Positions 29,650 through 38,736 are shown, numbered from the stretch's first letter. The stretch is DNA of 64,000 nt from Streptomyces sp. NBC_00554 (GCF_041431135.1 NZ_CP107799.1:4650001-4714000), one strand, 5' to 3'. Notes: generated by a model from the letters alone, not told the origin. A program made the numbers and translations.

Positions 29650-30300
29650 TTGGCCTGTGACCTGTGGCTGGTCCCGCTCGTCGACGTGTTGTGCCACACC
29701 CCCGACAATCCCTTCGCCGAGGAACTCGCGCTCTACGACAAGACGCTGGCCGCAGCCGGCCTCCCGCCGGTCCCCGTGTACGCGTACATGCCGGGCCTGT
29801 CCGGCGACGTGGCCCCTGTCGCGGGGTTCGACTACGACGCGCTGCACTTCCTGCGCCGCGCGTACCTCCTTCAGATGTGCGGCCTCGCGGTGACGCCGGT
29901 GGACGAACTCGGCGGTGACTACGAGCAGTTGCTGGAGATGTTCGAGACGAACGCCCAGCAGTCGCACCTGGTCTGGCACTACGACCACGCGGGCGCGTAC
30001 GTTCCCGTCGACTTCCCGCACCCGCTCGCCAACGACGAACTCCTCGCGGGCGGCGGCCCCCTGGGCTCCTCCCAGACCCTCCTGCGCGAACTCGAGTTCG
30101 TCGCCCAGTCGATCGGCATCGACCCGGCCAACCCGCCGGCCACGCCCCAGCCCCCCATGGCCCCCACGGACCTGGAGGAACCGGCAGCCCCGGCCCCCTA
30201 CGACGCCAGTCCCTTCGCCCGCGAACGCCACGTCTGGCTGGGCCTGCACGCGGCCGCGACCCGCAGCCTGGCACAGGGCTCGATGATCGTCTTCAGCTGA
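29650..30300 (+). CDS. Conserved hypothetical protein
   Basis: A 216-residue soluble protein with a TTG start (GAGGAG 7 nt upstream). It opens ACDLWLVPLVDVLCHTPDNP and contains YAYMPGLSGDVAPVAGFDYD, LHFLRRAYLLQMCGLAVTPV and a Pro-rich stretch near 155-180. No signal peptide, membrane helix or motif that I recognise. Composition and codon use look like a genuine Streptomyces gene. No function is assigned. Confidence 0.8.
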   Translation: MACDLWLVPLVDVLCHTPDNPFAEELALYDKTLAAAGLPPVPVYAYMPGLSGDVAPVAGFDYDALHFLRRAYLLQMCGLAVTPVDELGGDYEQLLEMFETNAQQSHLVWHYDHAGAYVPVDFPHPLANDELLAGGGPLGSSQTLLRELEFVAQSIGIDPANPPATPQPPMAPTDLEEPAAPAPYDASPFARERHVWLGLHAAATRSLAQGSMIVFS

Positions 30301-30373
30301 TGATCGCCCTCAACTGAGGCTGTGCGGGCCGGGCTGCATTGCGGCCCGGCCCGCACCACACCTCCGCCGGCAG

Positions 30374-30664
30374 TCAGCGCAGCTGAGACAGGCCCTTCGC
30401 GAGATCCTCGGCGTTCATGATCGGGCAGACCTCGACCTCGGCGTTGAACTGGGTGAGGAACGGCTCGCCGACGGGAGGCAGGTCGGAGCTGTCCTTCATG
30501 TCGAAGACCAGGAGGCAGGTTCGGCGGCCGTCCAAGGGCGCGAAGTACGCCGCCTCCGGCTTGAGGTGGTCCAAGATCTCCTTGATCAGCTCCGGCATCT
30601 TGCCGCTGCGGATCGCTTCGTTCGACTTCTCCGTGTCCAGTGTTGCCCTGAGCAGGACGCGCAT
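30374..30664 (-). CDS. Small hypothetical protein
   Basis: A 96-residue protein: MRVLLRATLDTEKSNEAIRS, EILDHLKPEAAYFAPLDGRR, TCLLVFDMKDSSDLPPVGEP, FNAEVEVCPIMNAEDLAKGL. The alternating strand/helix pattern suggests a dimeric ferredoxin-like alpha/beta fold, as in small DUF families, but this is not proven. ATG at 30664 (AAGAAGG 8 nt upstream) is preferred over GTG at 30673. It stands alone on the minus strand. Confidence 0.78.
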   Translation of the reverse strand: MRVLLRATLDTEKSNEAIRSGKMPELIKEILDHLKPEAAYFAPLDGRRTCLLVFDMKDSSDLPPVGEPFLTQFNAEVEVCPIMNAEDLAKGLSQLR

Positions 30665-30976
30665 CGCACTCACCTTCTTCTGGTCGACGCACGTGCGCTT
30701 GCACTCGCGGCGCGCGCGATTGCATTTTCAGCCTATGCCCGATATGCGAGGTACGCCCACTCCTGCAACTGGAGCGGGGAGCGCGGCAGCAGGGTGCGTG
30801 CGAGGCGGCCGTCGGGCGGAAATGACTGGCCAGGATCGGCGGGTCCCAGGCGACCCGACCCTCGACAACCGGTGCCATTCGCAGCGGCGTTCACAGTATG
30901 CTCACAGCCACCCGGTCCGATCATCAGCACGGCGAATTCCTGACCGGCGAGCCGCTGTCAGGAGCATGCCATCACG
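30665..30976. other. 312-bp gap with no identified element
   Basis: The segment upstream of both the small minus-strand gene and the plus-strand acyltransferase gene must hold their divergent promoters. I see no convincing gene, repeat or hairpin. An AGGAG 12 nt before the acyltransferase ATG is the only likely site. Confidence 0.5.
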
Positions 30977-32131
30977 ATGTCCAAGCCACCACTCCCAAGA
31001 CCCGCCACCGACGCCGCTGGGGCCGGCGCAGAGCGGACCGCACGCGGCCGGGATCCGTGGTGGGACAACGCCCGGTTCACCTCCGCCGCGCTGATCGTGA
31101 TCCTGCACTCCGTGGGCAGCATCATGAGCCGGGTGGAGGTGCTGCACGCCTTCAACATCGCCAGTTGGGCATTCCGGGTGCCGGCCTTCGTCATGCTGGC
31201 CGGCGTGTTCAGCAGCGCGGGTCCACTCGGATCCCGCAATCTGCGCTCCCTCATGCAGAGCATCGTGGTACCCGCGCTGGTGTGCAGTCTGCTGTTCTCG
31301 CTGGAGAACTACTGGCTGGGGGCCAAGTTCGTTCTGCACATCACCCAACTGCCGTGGACCCTCTGGTTCCTGATGTCCCTCTTCTTCTGGCGGCTGCTGC
31401 TGCCGCTGGTGGTTCAGCTGCGTCACCCGCTGCTCATCACCACGGGCATCGCCCTGGCCGTGGGGTACATCGACGAGTTCGGGCTGCCCTTCTCCGCGAG
31501 CCGGACCCTCGTCTACATGCCGCTGTTCTACCTCGGCTGGCGAATCGGCCAGGGCCATCTGAACACCTGGTTCACCAGCCGCTGGAGCGCGCCCGTAGCG
31601 GTCGCCGGAATCCTTGCCTCCTTTGTCGCGGCGTGGCTGTGGCACGGGGACATCAAGGGCAACTGGCTGTCGATGCGCCACCATTACACCGCCGCCGATC
31701 CGCTGAGCCTGGAATGGGCCTGGGTCATCCGGCTGGTGGTGCTGGCCACGGCCGCGGCCCTCGTCCTCTGCCTGCTGCGGCTGATGCCCCGACGGCGACT
31801 GCCGCTGATATCCACGCTGGGCGCCGGCGGCTTCACCATCTATCTGCTGCATCCGCTGATCATTCTGCCGGTCCGGGAGCAGGACTGGATCTCGCGGGTG
31901 AACACCCGGGTCGAGATCGTCGGCCTGGTGCTGTGCGCGATCCTCCTGGCGATGGTGCTCGGCTCTCCCCCGGTCCGCCGACTGGTCCAGCCACTGACCC
32001 GGCCGCCCATCGGCTGGCTGTTCGCTCCCGAACCGCCCCGTCAGCGGTCACCGCACTCGGAGACGTCCGCGGCGCTGACAGCCGTTCCGGCTCAACGCGT
32101 TGCCGCCGAGCAGCAGGTCACGAGGACGTAG
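30977..32131 (+). CDS. Acyltransferase-3 family membrane protein
   Basis: A 384-residue integral membrane protein with about ten helices. The start DPWWDNARFTSAALIVILHS carries the family's early aromatic/histidine pattern. Others: WAFRVPAFVMLAGVFSSAG, LPWTLWFLMSLFFWRLLLPL, FTIYLLHPLIILPV. This family O-acetylates sugars, lipids or peptides at the membrane; the acceptor is unknown. Its last 14 bp overlap the convergent salicylate synthase gene. Confidence 0.88.
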   Translation: MSKPPLPRPATDAAGAGAERTARGRDPWWDNARFTSAALIVILHSVGSIMSRVEVLHAFNIASWAFRVPAFVMLAGVFSSAGPLGSRNLRSLMQSIVVPALVCSLLFSLENYWLGAKFVLHITQLPWTLWFLMSLFFWRLLLPLVVQLRHPLLITTGIALAVGYIDEFGLPFSASRTLVYMPLFYLGWRIGQGHLNTWFTSRWSAPVAVAGILASFVAAWLWHGDIKGNWLSMRHHYTAADPLSLEWAWVIRLVVLATAAALVLCLLRLMPRRRLPLISTLGAGGFTIYLLHPLIILPVREQDWISRVNTRVEIVGLVLCAILLAMVLGSPPVRRLVQPLTRPPIGWLFAPEPPRQRSPHSETSAALTAVPAQRVAAEQQVTRT

Positions 32132-33455
32132 GCGGAACCTGACGCGGAACCGTCGGCACCAGATGGTCGGCGATGCTGCGCAGCTTCTCGCAGGTTTCCT
32201 CGTGCTCGCGTTCGGGCTGGGACTGCTGGACGATCCCCGCCCCGGCCTGGAGCCAACAGCGCTCGTCCTGCTGGAAGATGCTGCGCAGGACGAGCGCGGC
32301 GTCGAGGGTGCCGGTGGCATCGCAGGTGAGTACGGCACCGGCGTACAGGCCCCGTGGCCGGCCTTCGAGGGCGCGGATGACGGGGTAGGCGGGGGCCTTG
32401 GGGATGCCGGTGGCGGTGACGGCGGGGAAGAGGGCGGCGAAGGCCTGCCAGGGGGACTGCCCCTCCCGGAGGAGACCGGTGACCGCGGAGGCGAGGTGCT
32501 GGACGGTGCCGCGGTCCTGGACGATCATGTACTCGGTGACCTGCGTGTCCTCGCAGACGGCGGCCAGCTCCTCGCAGGCCAGCTTGACCGAGATGGCGTG
32601 TTCGTAGATCTCCTTCGGGTCGCTGAGCAGTTCGGCGCGCAGACGGGCGATCTGGGCGGACGATCCCGTACGGGCCCGGGTGCCGGCCAGCGGGCGGGTG
32701 GTCACCCGGCGGCCGCCGGAGACCTCGACCACGGTCTCCGGGCTGAAGCCGGCCGCCCGGATCCCGCCGAGGTCCAGGAGGAAGGACCGTGCGGGGGTGT
32801 TGCCGCGCCGCCCGGCGACGTACGTGGCCGTCAGATCCACCGGCACCAGGACGGGCACCTGCCGGGAGAGGATCACTTTCTCCAGTGGCCCGCCCGCGCG
32901 GAGTTCCACCAGGGCCGCGGCGACGGCGGCCCGGTAGTTGCCGTGGTCGTCCAGGGCGAGGCTGATCCGCTCGTCGCCACCGGCGGCGCCGCCCGTGTCG
33001 CCGTCGGCGGGAACGCTCGCGCCGACGAGGGCGACCAAGCGGTCGTACTGCTCGACGTCCACGGCCCGCACCAGCACGGTGTCGCCCTCGGCACGCACCT
33101 CACCCGCGGGAATCACCAGGTGCAGCAGATCGCCCCCGGCGTCCACGGCGGCGCCCGCCAGCGCGGTGGCCAGTTCGAAGGTGGCCCAGCCATAGGCCCG
33201 CCAGTCCTTCACCGGCACGGCGGCGAGCCGGTCCTCGACGCCTCGCAGGTCTTGAAGATCTCCCATGTCTCGCAGGTCCTTGGCCTCGCGGCCGAGCCGG
33301 ACGGACGCGAGGGCGCCGCCGGCGAAGGACCACGAGGAACCGTTCTCGTAGACCACGTACTGGTCGAACAGCCCGCTGCGGACCAGCCGTGCCATCAGGG
33401 ACAAGGGGTTCTCGTCCAGGGGGAGTCGTGCCTCCCGGTACCGCAGGCGGCTCAT
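32118..33455 (-). CDS. Salicylate synthase (MbtI/Irp9 type)
   Basis: A 445-residue chorismate-using enzyme converting chorismate through isochorismate to salicylate. Active-site signatures: GPLEKVILSRQV (base lysine), DPKEIYEHAISVKLACEE, VQHLASAVTGLL (His), VTATGIPKAPAYPVI, GLYAGAVLTCDATGTLDAAL and a Mg-binding GAGIVQQSQPEREHEETCEK. GIPKAP favours salicylate over anthranilate or aminodeoxychorismate synthases. The ATG overlaps the stop of the methyltransferase gene (ATGA), so the two form an operon. No siderophore NRPS or salicyl-AMP ligase is in the window. Confidence 0.88.
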   Translation of the reverse strand: MSRLRYREARLPLDENPLSLMARLVRSGLFDQYVVYENGSSWSFAGGALASVRLGREAKDLRDMGDLQDLRGVEDRLAAVPVKDWRAYGWATFELATALAGAAVDAGGDLLHLVIPAGEVRAEGDTVLVRAVDVEQYDRLVALVGASVPADGDTGGAAGGDERISLALDDHGNYRAAVAAALVELRAGGPLEKVILSRQVPVLVPVDLTATYVAGRRGNTPARSFLLDLGGIRAAGFSPETVVEVSGGRRVTTRPLAGTRARTGSSAQIARLRAELLSDPKEIYEHAISVKLACEELAAVCEDTQVTEYMIVQDRGTVQHLASAVTGLLREGQSPWQAFAALFPAVTATGIPKAPAYPVIRALEGRPRGLYAGAVLTCDATGTLDAALVLRSIFQQDERCWLQAGAGIVQQSQPEREHEETCEKLRSIADHLVPTVPRQVPPTSS

Positions 33456-34255
33456 CGCCCGGCCTCCTGCCGGGGACGGCGGCCCCGCTCGCTGATCATC
33501 GGGTACGAGTTGACGACGAACGCGGGGTCGTCGAGCAGGGCCGAGAACCGCTTCAGGTCGTGTTCCCCGAACCCGGACTCCCGCAGGCGCGCGGCCACTT
33601 GGACGACATTGGCGCGGTGCAGACCGATCCCCTCGCCGCCGCCCTGCCACGCCTCGGCGTACGTCGCCGCCGTCACGTCGTGGAGCCCCGCGCGCATCAT
33701 GGTCCCCAGCACCCGGCGGCCCCACAGCGGCTCCGCGCCCGCCTGCTCCAGCAGGCCCATGAGGGCGGCGTGCACCCGCTCGAACAGGGCGGTCGCCCCC
33801 TCGTCGGGCGCGGCGAGAACAGGCGTCCACCCGCAGTCGAACTCCTCGAGGACCAGCCAGCCGCCCGGCCGCAGCATCCGCACCAACCGGTCCAGCACGC
33901 GCAGCCGTTCGGGCAGATGCAGCAGGACCAGCCGGGCGTGCACGAGGTCGTAGCCGTCGCCGGGTGCCGGATCCCGGGTGATGTCGTGCCGCACCAGCCG
34001 TACGTTCGCCGGCCGCGGGCGCGTCTTCGCCCACCGCGGCTCGATGTCGGTGACCGTGACCTCCCCGCCCGGCGCGACGCGCTCCCCCAGCCAGTTGCCC
34101 AGGGATCCGCCACCACCGCCGACCTCCAGACATCTCCAGCCGGGGTCCAGGCCGGTCAGGTTCAGCTGCTCCTTGGAGAAGGAGTCGTAGCGCGCCTCCA
34201 GCACCGAGAAACGATCCGGCGTCTGATCTGCGGCGTTGTCGAACAGATAGGACAT
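33452..34255 (-). CDS. SAM-dependent class I methyltransferase
   Basis: A 267-residue enzyme. The SAM-binding motif is GWRCLEVGGGGGSLGNWLGE, with VTVTDIEPRW (acidic loop), NVRLVRHDIT, YDLVHARLVLLHLPER and MLRPGGWLVLEEFD. I chose ATG 34255 (MSYLFDNAADQTPDRF; GGAGAGG about 8 nt upstream) over upstream starts. It is the first gene of the operon with salicylate synthase, so salicylate or a derived metabolite is a reasonable candidate substrate, possibly as carboxyl or O-methylation; this is inference from context only. Confidence 0.88.
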   Translation of the reverse strand: MSYLFDNAADQTPDRFSVLEARYDSFSKEQLNLTGLDPGWRCLEVGGGGGSLGNWLGERVAPGGEVTVTDIEPRWAKTRPRPANVRLVRHDITRDPAPGDGYDLVHARLVLLHLPERLRVLDRLVRMLRPGGWLVLEEFDCGWTPVLAAPDEGATALFERVHAALMGLLEQAGAEPLWGRRVLGTMMRAGLHDVTAATYAEAWQGGGEGIGLHRANVVQVAARLRESGFGEHDLKRFSALLDDPAFVVNSYPMISERGRRPRQEAGR

Positions 34256-34390
34256 GTCCCGAACCTCTCCACACGTCTGCACACGTCTCCGTATGGCTCC
34301 GAACGTTTCTGCATGCGTGACAGAAACCCTCCGAAGCATCACAGTTGGAGACGAGTCGACTACAGAGCGCAATGGGAGTGGTCGGCCGCA

Positions 34391-34427
34391 CGAAGGTGTA
34401 CGCCCGGCGTGCGGACGTACACCTTCG
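34391..34427. terminator. Hairpin terminator downstream of the 5'-nucleotidase gene
   Basis: CGAAGGTGTACG and CGTACACCTTCG are perfect 12-bp arms with a 13-bp loop, beginning 10 bp after the minus-strand nucleotidase stop. There is no U-tract, as is usual for Streptomyces terminators. Confidence 0.7.
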
Positions 34428-34436
34428 CGGAGTGAG

Positions 34437-36245
34437 CTAGAAGACCGCCGTCCCGTCCTGCGTCAGCTTCCAGTTGGTGGCCGCGAAGTCGGCCGGGTCC
34501 AGTGAGCCCTTCGACGTCACGTAGTCGATCATCAGCTGGCGGATCTCGTTGGTGGAGCTGTACGCGATGTCGGCGGCGGCGATGTGCGGGTAACCGCTGC
34601 CGCCGTTGGCCCGGTAGTTGTTGACGGCCACGACGAAGACCTGGTCGTCGGTGACCGAAGTGCCCTTGTAGGTCAGGTTCTTGATGCGGGAGCCCTCGGC
34701 CTGGGCGATGTCGATGTCGTACGAGACGCCCGCCGCCGTGTCGTACATGTAGTCCCAGAAGCTGTTGGCGTTGGTGAGGGTGGAGGTGTCCACCGTCGTG
34801 CCGGACGGCACCTTTGCGTAGTACTTCGCCGCGTACTCCAGGTAGTCCTTGAGCTGGGCGCCCGTGAGCTTCTTGCCGTAGAGGGTGTTGTCGTAGATGT
34901 AGAGCCCGGCGACGTCGCGGATGGTGACGTCGCCCTTCGGGATGTCGGCGGTGCGGCTGAAGGGGGCGGCGACGGAGATGAGCGGGAGGGCCGCGTCGGC
35001 GGTGGAGAGGCCGGTCGCGACGGCCGCCATCTGGACCTCGTGGATGAAGTCCATGACGGGGACGTCCTTCCAGCAGGCCTCGGCGGCGGAGAGGTCCTCG
35101 GTACACGTGCCCACCGGGGTGTTGACGTACTTCACGACCAAGTCGTGGTCCGCCTTGAGGAGTTCGGTGATCTCCTCGTCCTCCTCGACCGTGTTGCTGT
35201 TGAGCGTCTGCGCCTTGGTGCTGGTGACCTTCCACTGGCCGTGGGCGAGTTCGAGCTCGAAGTCGAAGACGGTCAGGCGCATTCCGTAGCAGTACGGCTC
35301 GGAGAGGATCACGTCCTTGCCGGTCTCGGTGTTGGTGACCGTGTAGGACGAGACCTCGGTGTGGGTGTGGCCGACGAGGATCGCGTCGATGCCGGGGACC
35401 TGCTCGGCGACGAGGTTCGACGCGTTCTCGACGTACGGGAGTTCACTGCCGTACGACGAACTGCCGTCCAGGCCCGAGTGGTCGGTGAGGAAGACGACGT
35501 CGCAGCCGAGCGCACGGAGCCGGGGCACGTACTTCTTCGCCTGCTCGACCAGGCCCGTGAACTCCATCTTCCCGGAGACGTTGTCCTTGTCCCACAGGGC
35601 GATTCCGGGGTTGGTGAGGCCGAGGATGCCCACCTTGATGTCGGCGGCGCCCGGCACCCGGATGTGCTTCACCGTGTACGGGGCGAAGGCCGGCCGGAGG
35701 GTCTTCGCGTCCAGCGCGTTGGCGCCGAGCAGCGGGAAACGGCACTGCTTCTCGAACTTGCGCAGGACGTCTATGCCGTAGTTGAACTCGTGGTTGCCGA
35801 GGGCGGCGGCGTCGTAGCGCATGGCGTTCATGGCGATCGCCATCGGGTGCTTCGGGGCGTCCGGACCCGTGATGGGGTCCACGCGCGCGTAGTAGTACGC
35901 CAGCGAGGTGCCCTGGATGATGTCGCCCGCGTCGACGAGCAGCACGTGGTCCTCGCCCTTCGCGGCGCGCTGCTGCTTGACGAGCGTGGCCACCCGGGCG
36001 ACACCCACGGAGTTGCCCTTGCTGTCCTTGTACGCCGCGTCCGTGTAGTAGTCCCAGTCGAAGACGTGGCTGTGCAGGTCGGTGGTGCCGAGGATGGAGA
36101 ACGACCAGGTGCGCGGCTTCTTCCCCGGATGCCGGTCCGCGGCCTGCGCGGGGGCCGCGGCGACCGACCCCGCGACGGCCACGGCCGCTCCGGTGACGGC
36201 CGACTTCTGCATGAACTCCCGGCGGTTCAGGGGGTTGACGGGCAT
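34437..36245 (-). CDS. Tat-exported bifunctional metallophosphatase/5'-nucleotidase
   Basis: A 602-residue secreted enzyme. A twin-arginine signal (NRREFMQKSAVTGAAVAVAG, AQAAD) is followed by the calcineurin-like phosphoesterase domain with metal motifs TTDLHSHVF, DAGDIIQG, ALGNHEFNYG and VGHTHTEVSS. The C-terminal 5'-nucleotidase specificity domain (about 370-600) shows DIPKGDVTIRDVAGLYIYDN and YRANGGSGYPH. It likely hydrolyses extracellular nucleotides or 2',3'-cyclic nucleotides, releasing nucleoside and phosphate. The gene is monocistronic with its own terminator hairpin. Confidence 0.96.
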   Translation of the reverse strand: MPVNPLNRREFMQKSAVTGAAVAVAGSVAAAPAQAADRHPGKKPRTWSFSILGTTDLHSHVFDWDYYTDAAYKDSKGNSVGVARVATLVKQQRAAKGEDHVLLVDAGDIIQGTSLAYYYARVDPITGPDAPKHPMAIAMNAMRYDAAALGNHEFNYGIDVLRKFEKQCRFPLLGANALDAKTLRPAFAPYTVKHIRVPGAADIKVGILGLTNPGIALWDKDNVSGKMEFTGLVEQAKKYVPRLRALGCDVVFLTDHSGLDGSSSYGSELPYVENASNLVAEQVPGIDAILVGHTHTEVSSYTVTNTETGKDVILSEPYCYGMRLTVFDFELELAHGQWKVTSTKAQTLNSNTVEEDEEITELLKADHDLVVKYVNTPVGTCTEDLSAAEACWKDVPVMDFIHEVQMAAVATGLSTADAALPLISVAAPFSRTADIPKGDVTIRDVAGLYIYDNTLYGKKLTGAQLKDYLEYAAKYYAKVPSGTTVDTSTLTNANSFWDYMYDTAAGVSYDIDIAQAEGSRIKNLTYKGTSVTDDQVFVVAVNNYRANGGSGYPHIAAADIAYSSTNEIRQLMIDYVTSKGSLDPADFAATNWKLTQDGTAVF

Positions 36246-36449
36246 TCGGGGCTCCTGGGACTGGGGCGACGGGGGTTACACGCGTAGATAGTCGTCGCGT
36301 CTCAGCCTGTCGGGAACCAGGAACAGGCCATGTCCGAGTCAAGGATGGGCATGACACGGCATGACGAAACCGCGCCCCCGTGGACCGGGTTCGCGCGGTC
36401 AGTCACCCGGACACTGCGGGGCGCCCGGCGGACGGACGCCCCTCAGAGG

Positions 36450-37448
36450 TCAGAACTTGCCTGCGTTGAGGGCCAGTTGGAGGTGGCGGGTGGTGTCGTT
36501 GCCCCACTGGCCGTCGACGCCCGAGCCCACCTTCTTCTGCAGGGCCTTGACCGTGTTCGGGCCGATCACGCCGTCCGCGGTCACCTTCAGATAGCTCTGC
36601 AGGGCCTTCTTGGTCAGCGTCCCGAAGGATCCGTCGACGGACAGCTTCGCGCCGTGCTTGTTGAGCGAACGCTGGAGCGCGGCGCAGGTCGAGGGGCCGA
36701 ACTGGCCGTCGACCGTGAGCTTTCCGGCGGCGGGCGGCCGCGGGGTGGGCTTCTGCGGCTTGGTGCCGCCCTTGAGCGCGGACTTCATCATGGCCGCCGA
36801 GGCCGGCCCGTACACACCGTCGGACGAGAGGCCGTACTTCTTCTGGAACGACTTCACCGCCGACTCGGTGGCGGCGCCGAAGTCCCCGTCGACCACCAGC
36901 TTCGACGCCATGACCGTGTTGAGGTTCTGCTGGAGGGTCTTGACGGCGGCGCCCTTCGAGCCGCGGCGCAGCATTCCGTCGGTGGAGGGCAGCGGCTGGG
37001 CGTTGCCGTAGGAGGGGCGGCCGTAGCCCACGATCTCGGAGGCGTAGCGGTCCCGGCGCATGCACTTGTCGCTGGTGTTGCCCTCGATGGTGGTGATCTT
37101 GCCGTTGGAGTGCACGGCCTCGACCACGCCGACGTGGTCGATGTTGTTGATGGACCGGGTGCCGCTCCAGTCGAAGAATATGATGTCGCCCGCGCGGATG
37201 CCGCCGACCCCGTAGTGCCAGCGGCCCTTGGACTGGAAGGCCTTCGCGTGCGCGACCGTCCACGCGAACTTGCCCATGACCGCGCTCAGGTTGTCCGAGT
37301 GCGCGGCGGCGTAGCTGACGGTCATGTCGCACCACGCGTCGTTGAAGCCGTACCACTTGGTGATGAGGTTGGTGTTCGAGCCGGGCGGGTTCTCACCGGT
37401 GCCGATCAGCTTGCGCATCTGCGCGAGCATGCCTTCGACGGATCCCAT
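36450..37448 (-). CDS. CHAP amidase with peptidoglycan-binding repeats
   Basis: A 332-residue cell-wall hydrolase. An N-terminal CHAP domain has the catalytic Cys in WYGFNDAWCDMTVSYAAAHS, GDIIFFDWSG and His in NIDHVGVVEAV. Then come PG_binding_1 modules: LRRGSKGAAVKTLQQNLNTV, KLVVDGDFGAATESAVKSFQ, KLTVDGQFGPSTCAALQRSL, KLSVDGSFGTLTKKALQSYL, VTADGVIGPNTVKALQKKVG. No signal peptide is visible, unlike secreted autolysins, so release may need a holin, lysis or a phage-like route. The start ATG lies one base after the stop of a 58-residue ORF, indicating coupling. Confidence 0.93.
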   Translation of the reverse strand: MGSVEGMLAQMRKLIGTGENPPGSNTNLITKWYGFNDAWCDMTVSYAAAHSDNLSAVMGKFAWTVAHAKAFQSKGRWHYGVGGIRAGDIIFFDWSGTRSINNIDHVGVVEAVHSNGKITTIEGNTSDKCMRRDRYASEIVGYGRPSYGNAQPLPSTDGMLRRGSKGAAVKTLQQNLNTVMASKLVVDGDFGAATESAVKSFQKKYGLSSDGVYGPASAAMMKSALKGGTKPQKPTPRPPAAGKLTVDGQFGPSTCAALQRSLNKHGAKLSVDGSFGTLTKKALQSYLKVTADGVIGPNTVKALQKKVGSGVDGQWGNDTTRHLQLALNAGKF

Positions 37449-37449
37449 G

Positions 37450-37626
37450 TCACAGGCCCCCGTTCTCGGGGAAGACGGCGATGTCACCCTTGACGACGAC
37501 CTTCGGGTCCTGGCTCACCCCGGTCTGGTCGGGGTCGACGTCGAACAGTCCGGCGCCGCCGCGCGGCTCCACCGGCTTCTGTTCGCTCACCGCCGCCGCT
37601 GCTGCTTTCGCTTCGCTCTCGGCCAT
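37450..37626 (-). CDS. Small hypothetical protein coupled to the CHAP hydrolase
   Basis: A 58-residue acidic protein: AESEAKAAAAAVSEQKPVEP, then FDVDPDQTGVSQDPKVVVKG, DIAVFPENGG. ATG at 37626 has GGGGGA 5 nt upstream. It ends one base before the hydrolase ATG, so the pair is one translational unit. No membrane helix is present, so it is not a holin. It might be a chaperone, inhibitor or secretion partner of the hydrolase. Confidence 0.65.
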   Translation of the reverse strand: MAESEAKAAAAAVSEQKPVEPRGGAGLFDVDPDQTGVSQDPKVVVKGDIAVFPENGGL

Positions 37627-37671
37627 GCTGTCCCCCATGTCTGGTGAGGGCGGCGACTGCCGCGCCTCCTC

Positions 37672-38736
37672 TTACCGATGAGTCTGCTGAGGCGTCGCGT
37701 GACTGTCGTTGGCGCTGCGCGCACTGTTCCTTGGCAGTGAGCGCACCCGCACCGCGGGCTCGCCCACGCCTTCGCCTTCGCCTTCGCCTTCGCCTTCGCG
37801 GAAGCACGTGGGTGTGATGCCGTACGCGGTGCGGAACGCCCGGCTGAAGTCGGCCGCGTTGGCGAAGCCCCAGCGCGCACCGATGGCGTAGAGGGGCAGC
37901 CGGCGCAGGTGCGGGTCGGCCAGGTCGCGTCGGCATCGCTCCAGCCGCTGTGCCTTGATCCAGGCGGCGACAGTGAGCCCCTGCCGCTGGAAGAGGCGGT
38001 GCAGATAGCGGGTGGAGATGTGGTGCGCGGCGGCGACCCGGTCCGGCGTCAGCCCGCCGTCCCCGAGATGGCGCAGGACGTACGCCTGGATGCGCGGCAG
38101 CAGCACCGGCGGCTCCGGGTCCTCCTCGCCGAGCCACTGGTCGCGCAGGGCCCCGACCAGGTCGGTCACCACCATGCCCAACCGCAGCTCCTCGCACGGC
38201 CGGTACGGGGTCGCGTCACGCGCCAGGCCCGCCAGGAACCCCGCGACCAGCGCGGCCACCCCTTCGCGGCCCGGTAACTCCCGCGCCACCAGTTGCCTCG
38301 GGCCACCCGGCGGCGGGGGCGGGGACGGTAAGGACGACGGGGTCGGTCGGGTCGGCGGGGTCGGTGCCAGATGCGCGGTGACCACCGCGTTCCACGGCGC
38401 GGTCGGCCGCAGCCGGAACGGGCGGCCGGTGTCGAACAGCACCAGGTCACCCCGCCCGGCCCTGGCCGTACGCCCCGCCTGGTCGAGCACGAGCTCACCG
38501 CCCAGCACCAGCGCGAGGTGGTGGCGGGCGGCGCGTTCGTCGCACGGCCCGGCGGCCGCCCGTACCTCCACGGGCGGGCAGCGCACCGCGGACACCCGCA
38601 CGGCGCCCAGCTCCCTCACCCGCACCGCCGCGCGGAACCCCTCCCCCGGGTCGACGCGCGTGCTCACCGGTCCGTACAACCCGGTCAGCACCTGTGCCCA
38701 CGCTTCCGCGTCCAGAACCAGCCCGTCTGCGCCCAC
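37672..38736 (-). CDS. AraC-family transcriptional regulator
   Basis: A 354-residue regulator. The N-terminal half resembles the AraC ligand-binding cupin-type domain (ALVLGGELVLDQAGRTARAG, GDLVLFDTGRPFRLRP). The C-terminal double helix-turn-helix is clear: GGLTPDRVAAAHHISTRYLH, LFQRQGLTVAAWIKAQRLER and WGFANAADFSRAFRTAYGIT. A Pro-rich loop and a tail with five EG dipeptides, coded by a hexanucleotide repeat, are unusual. It lies just upstream of the small protein/CHAP pair on the same strand (45-bp gap), so it could control that pair. Confidence 0.92.
   Translation of the reverse strand: MGADGLVLDAEAWAQVLTGLYGPVSTRVDPGEGFRAAVRVRELGAVRVSAVRCPPVEVRAAAGPCDERAARHHLALVLGGELVLDQAGRTARAGRGDLVLFDTGRPFRLRPTAPWNAVVTAHLAPTPPTRPTPSSLPSPPPPPGGPRQLVARELPGREGVAALVAGFLAGLARDATPYRPCEELRLGMVVTDLVGALRDQWLGEEDPEPPVLLPRIQAYVLRHLGDGGLTPDRVAAAHHISTRYLHRLFQRQGLTVAAWIKAQRLERCRRDLADPHLRRLPLYAIGARWGFANAADFSRAFRTAYGITPTCFREGEGEGEGEGVGEPAVRVRSLPRNSARSANDSHATPQQTHR
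37768..37797. repeat. Five-copy GCCTTC hexanucleotide repeat in the AraC gene
   Basis: Five perfect copies of GCCTTC code for five Glu-Gly pairs behind the DNA-binding domain. A hexamer keeps the frame on slippage, so copy number could vary the tail length without destroying the protein. Confidence 0.9.
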
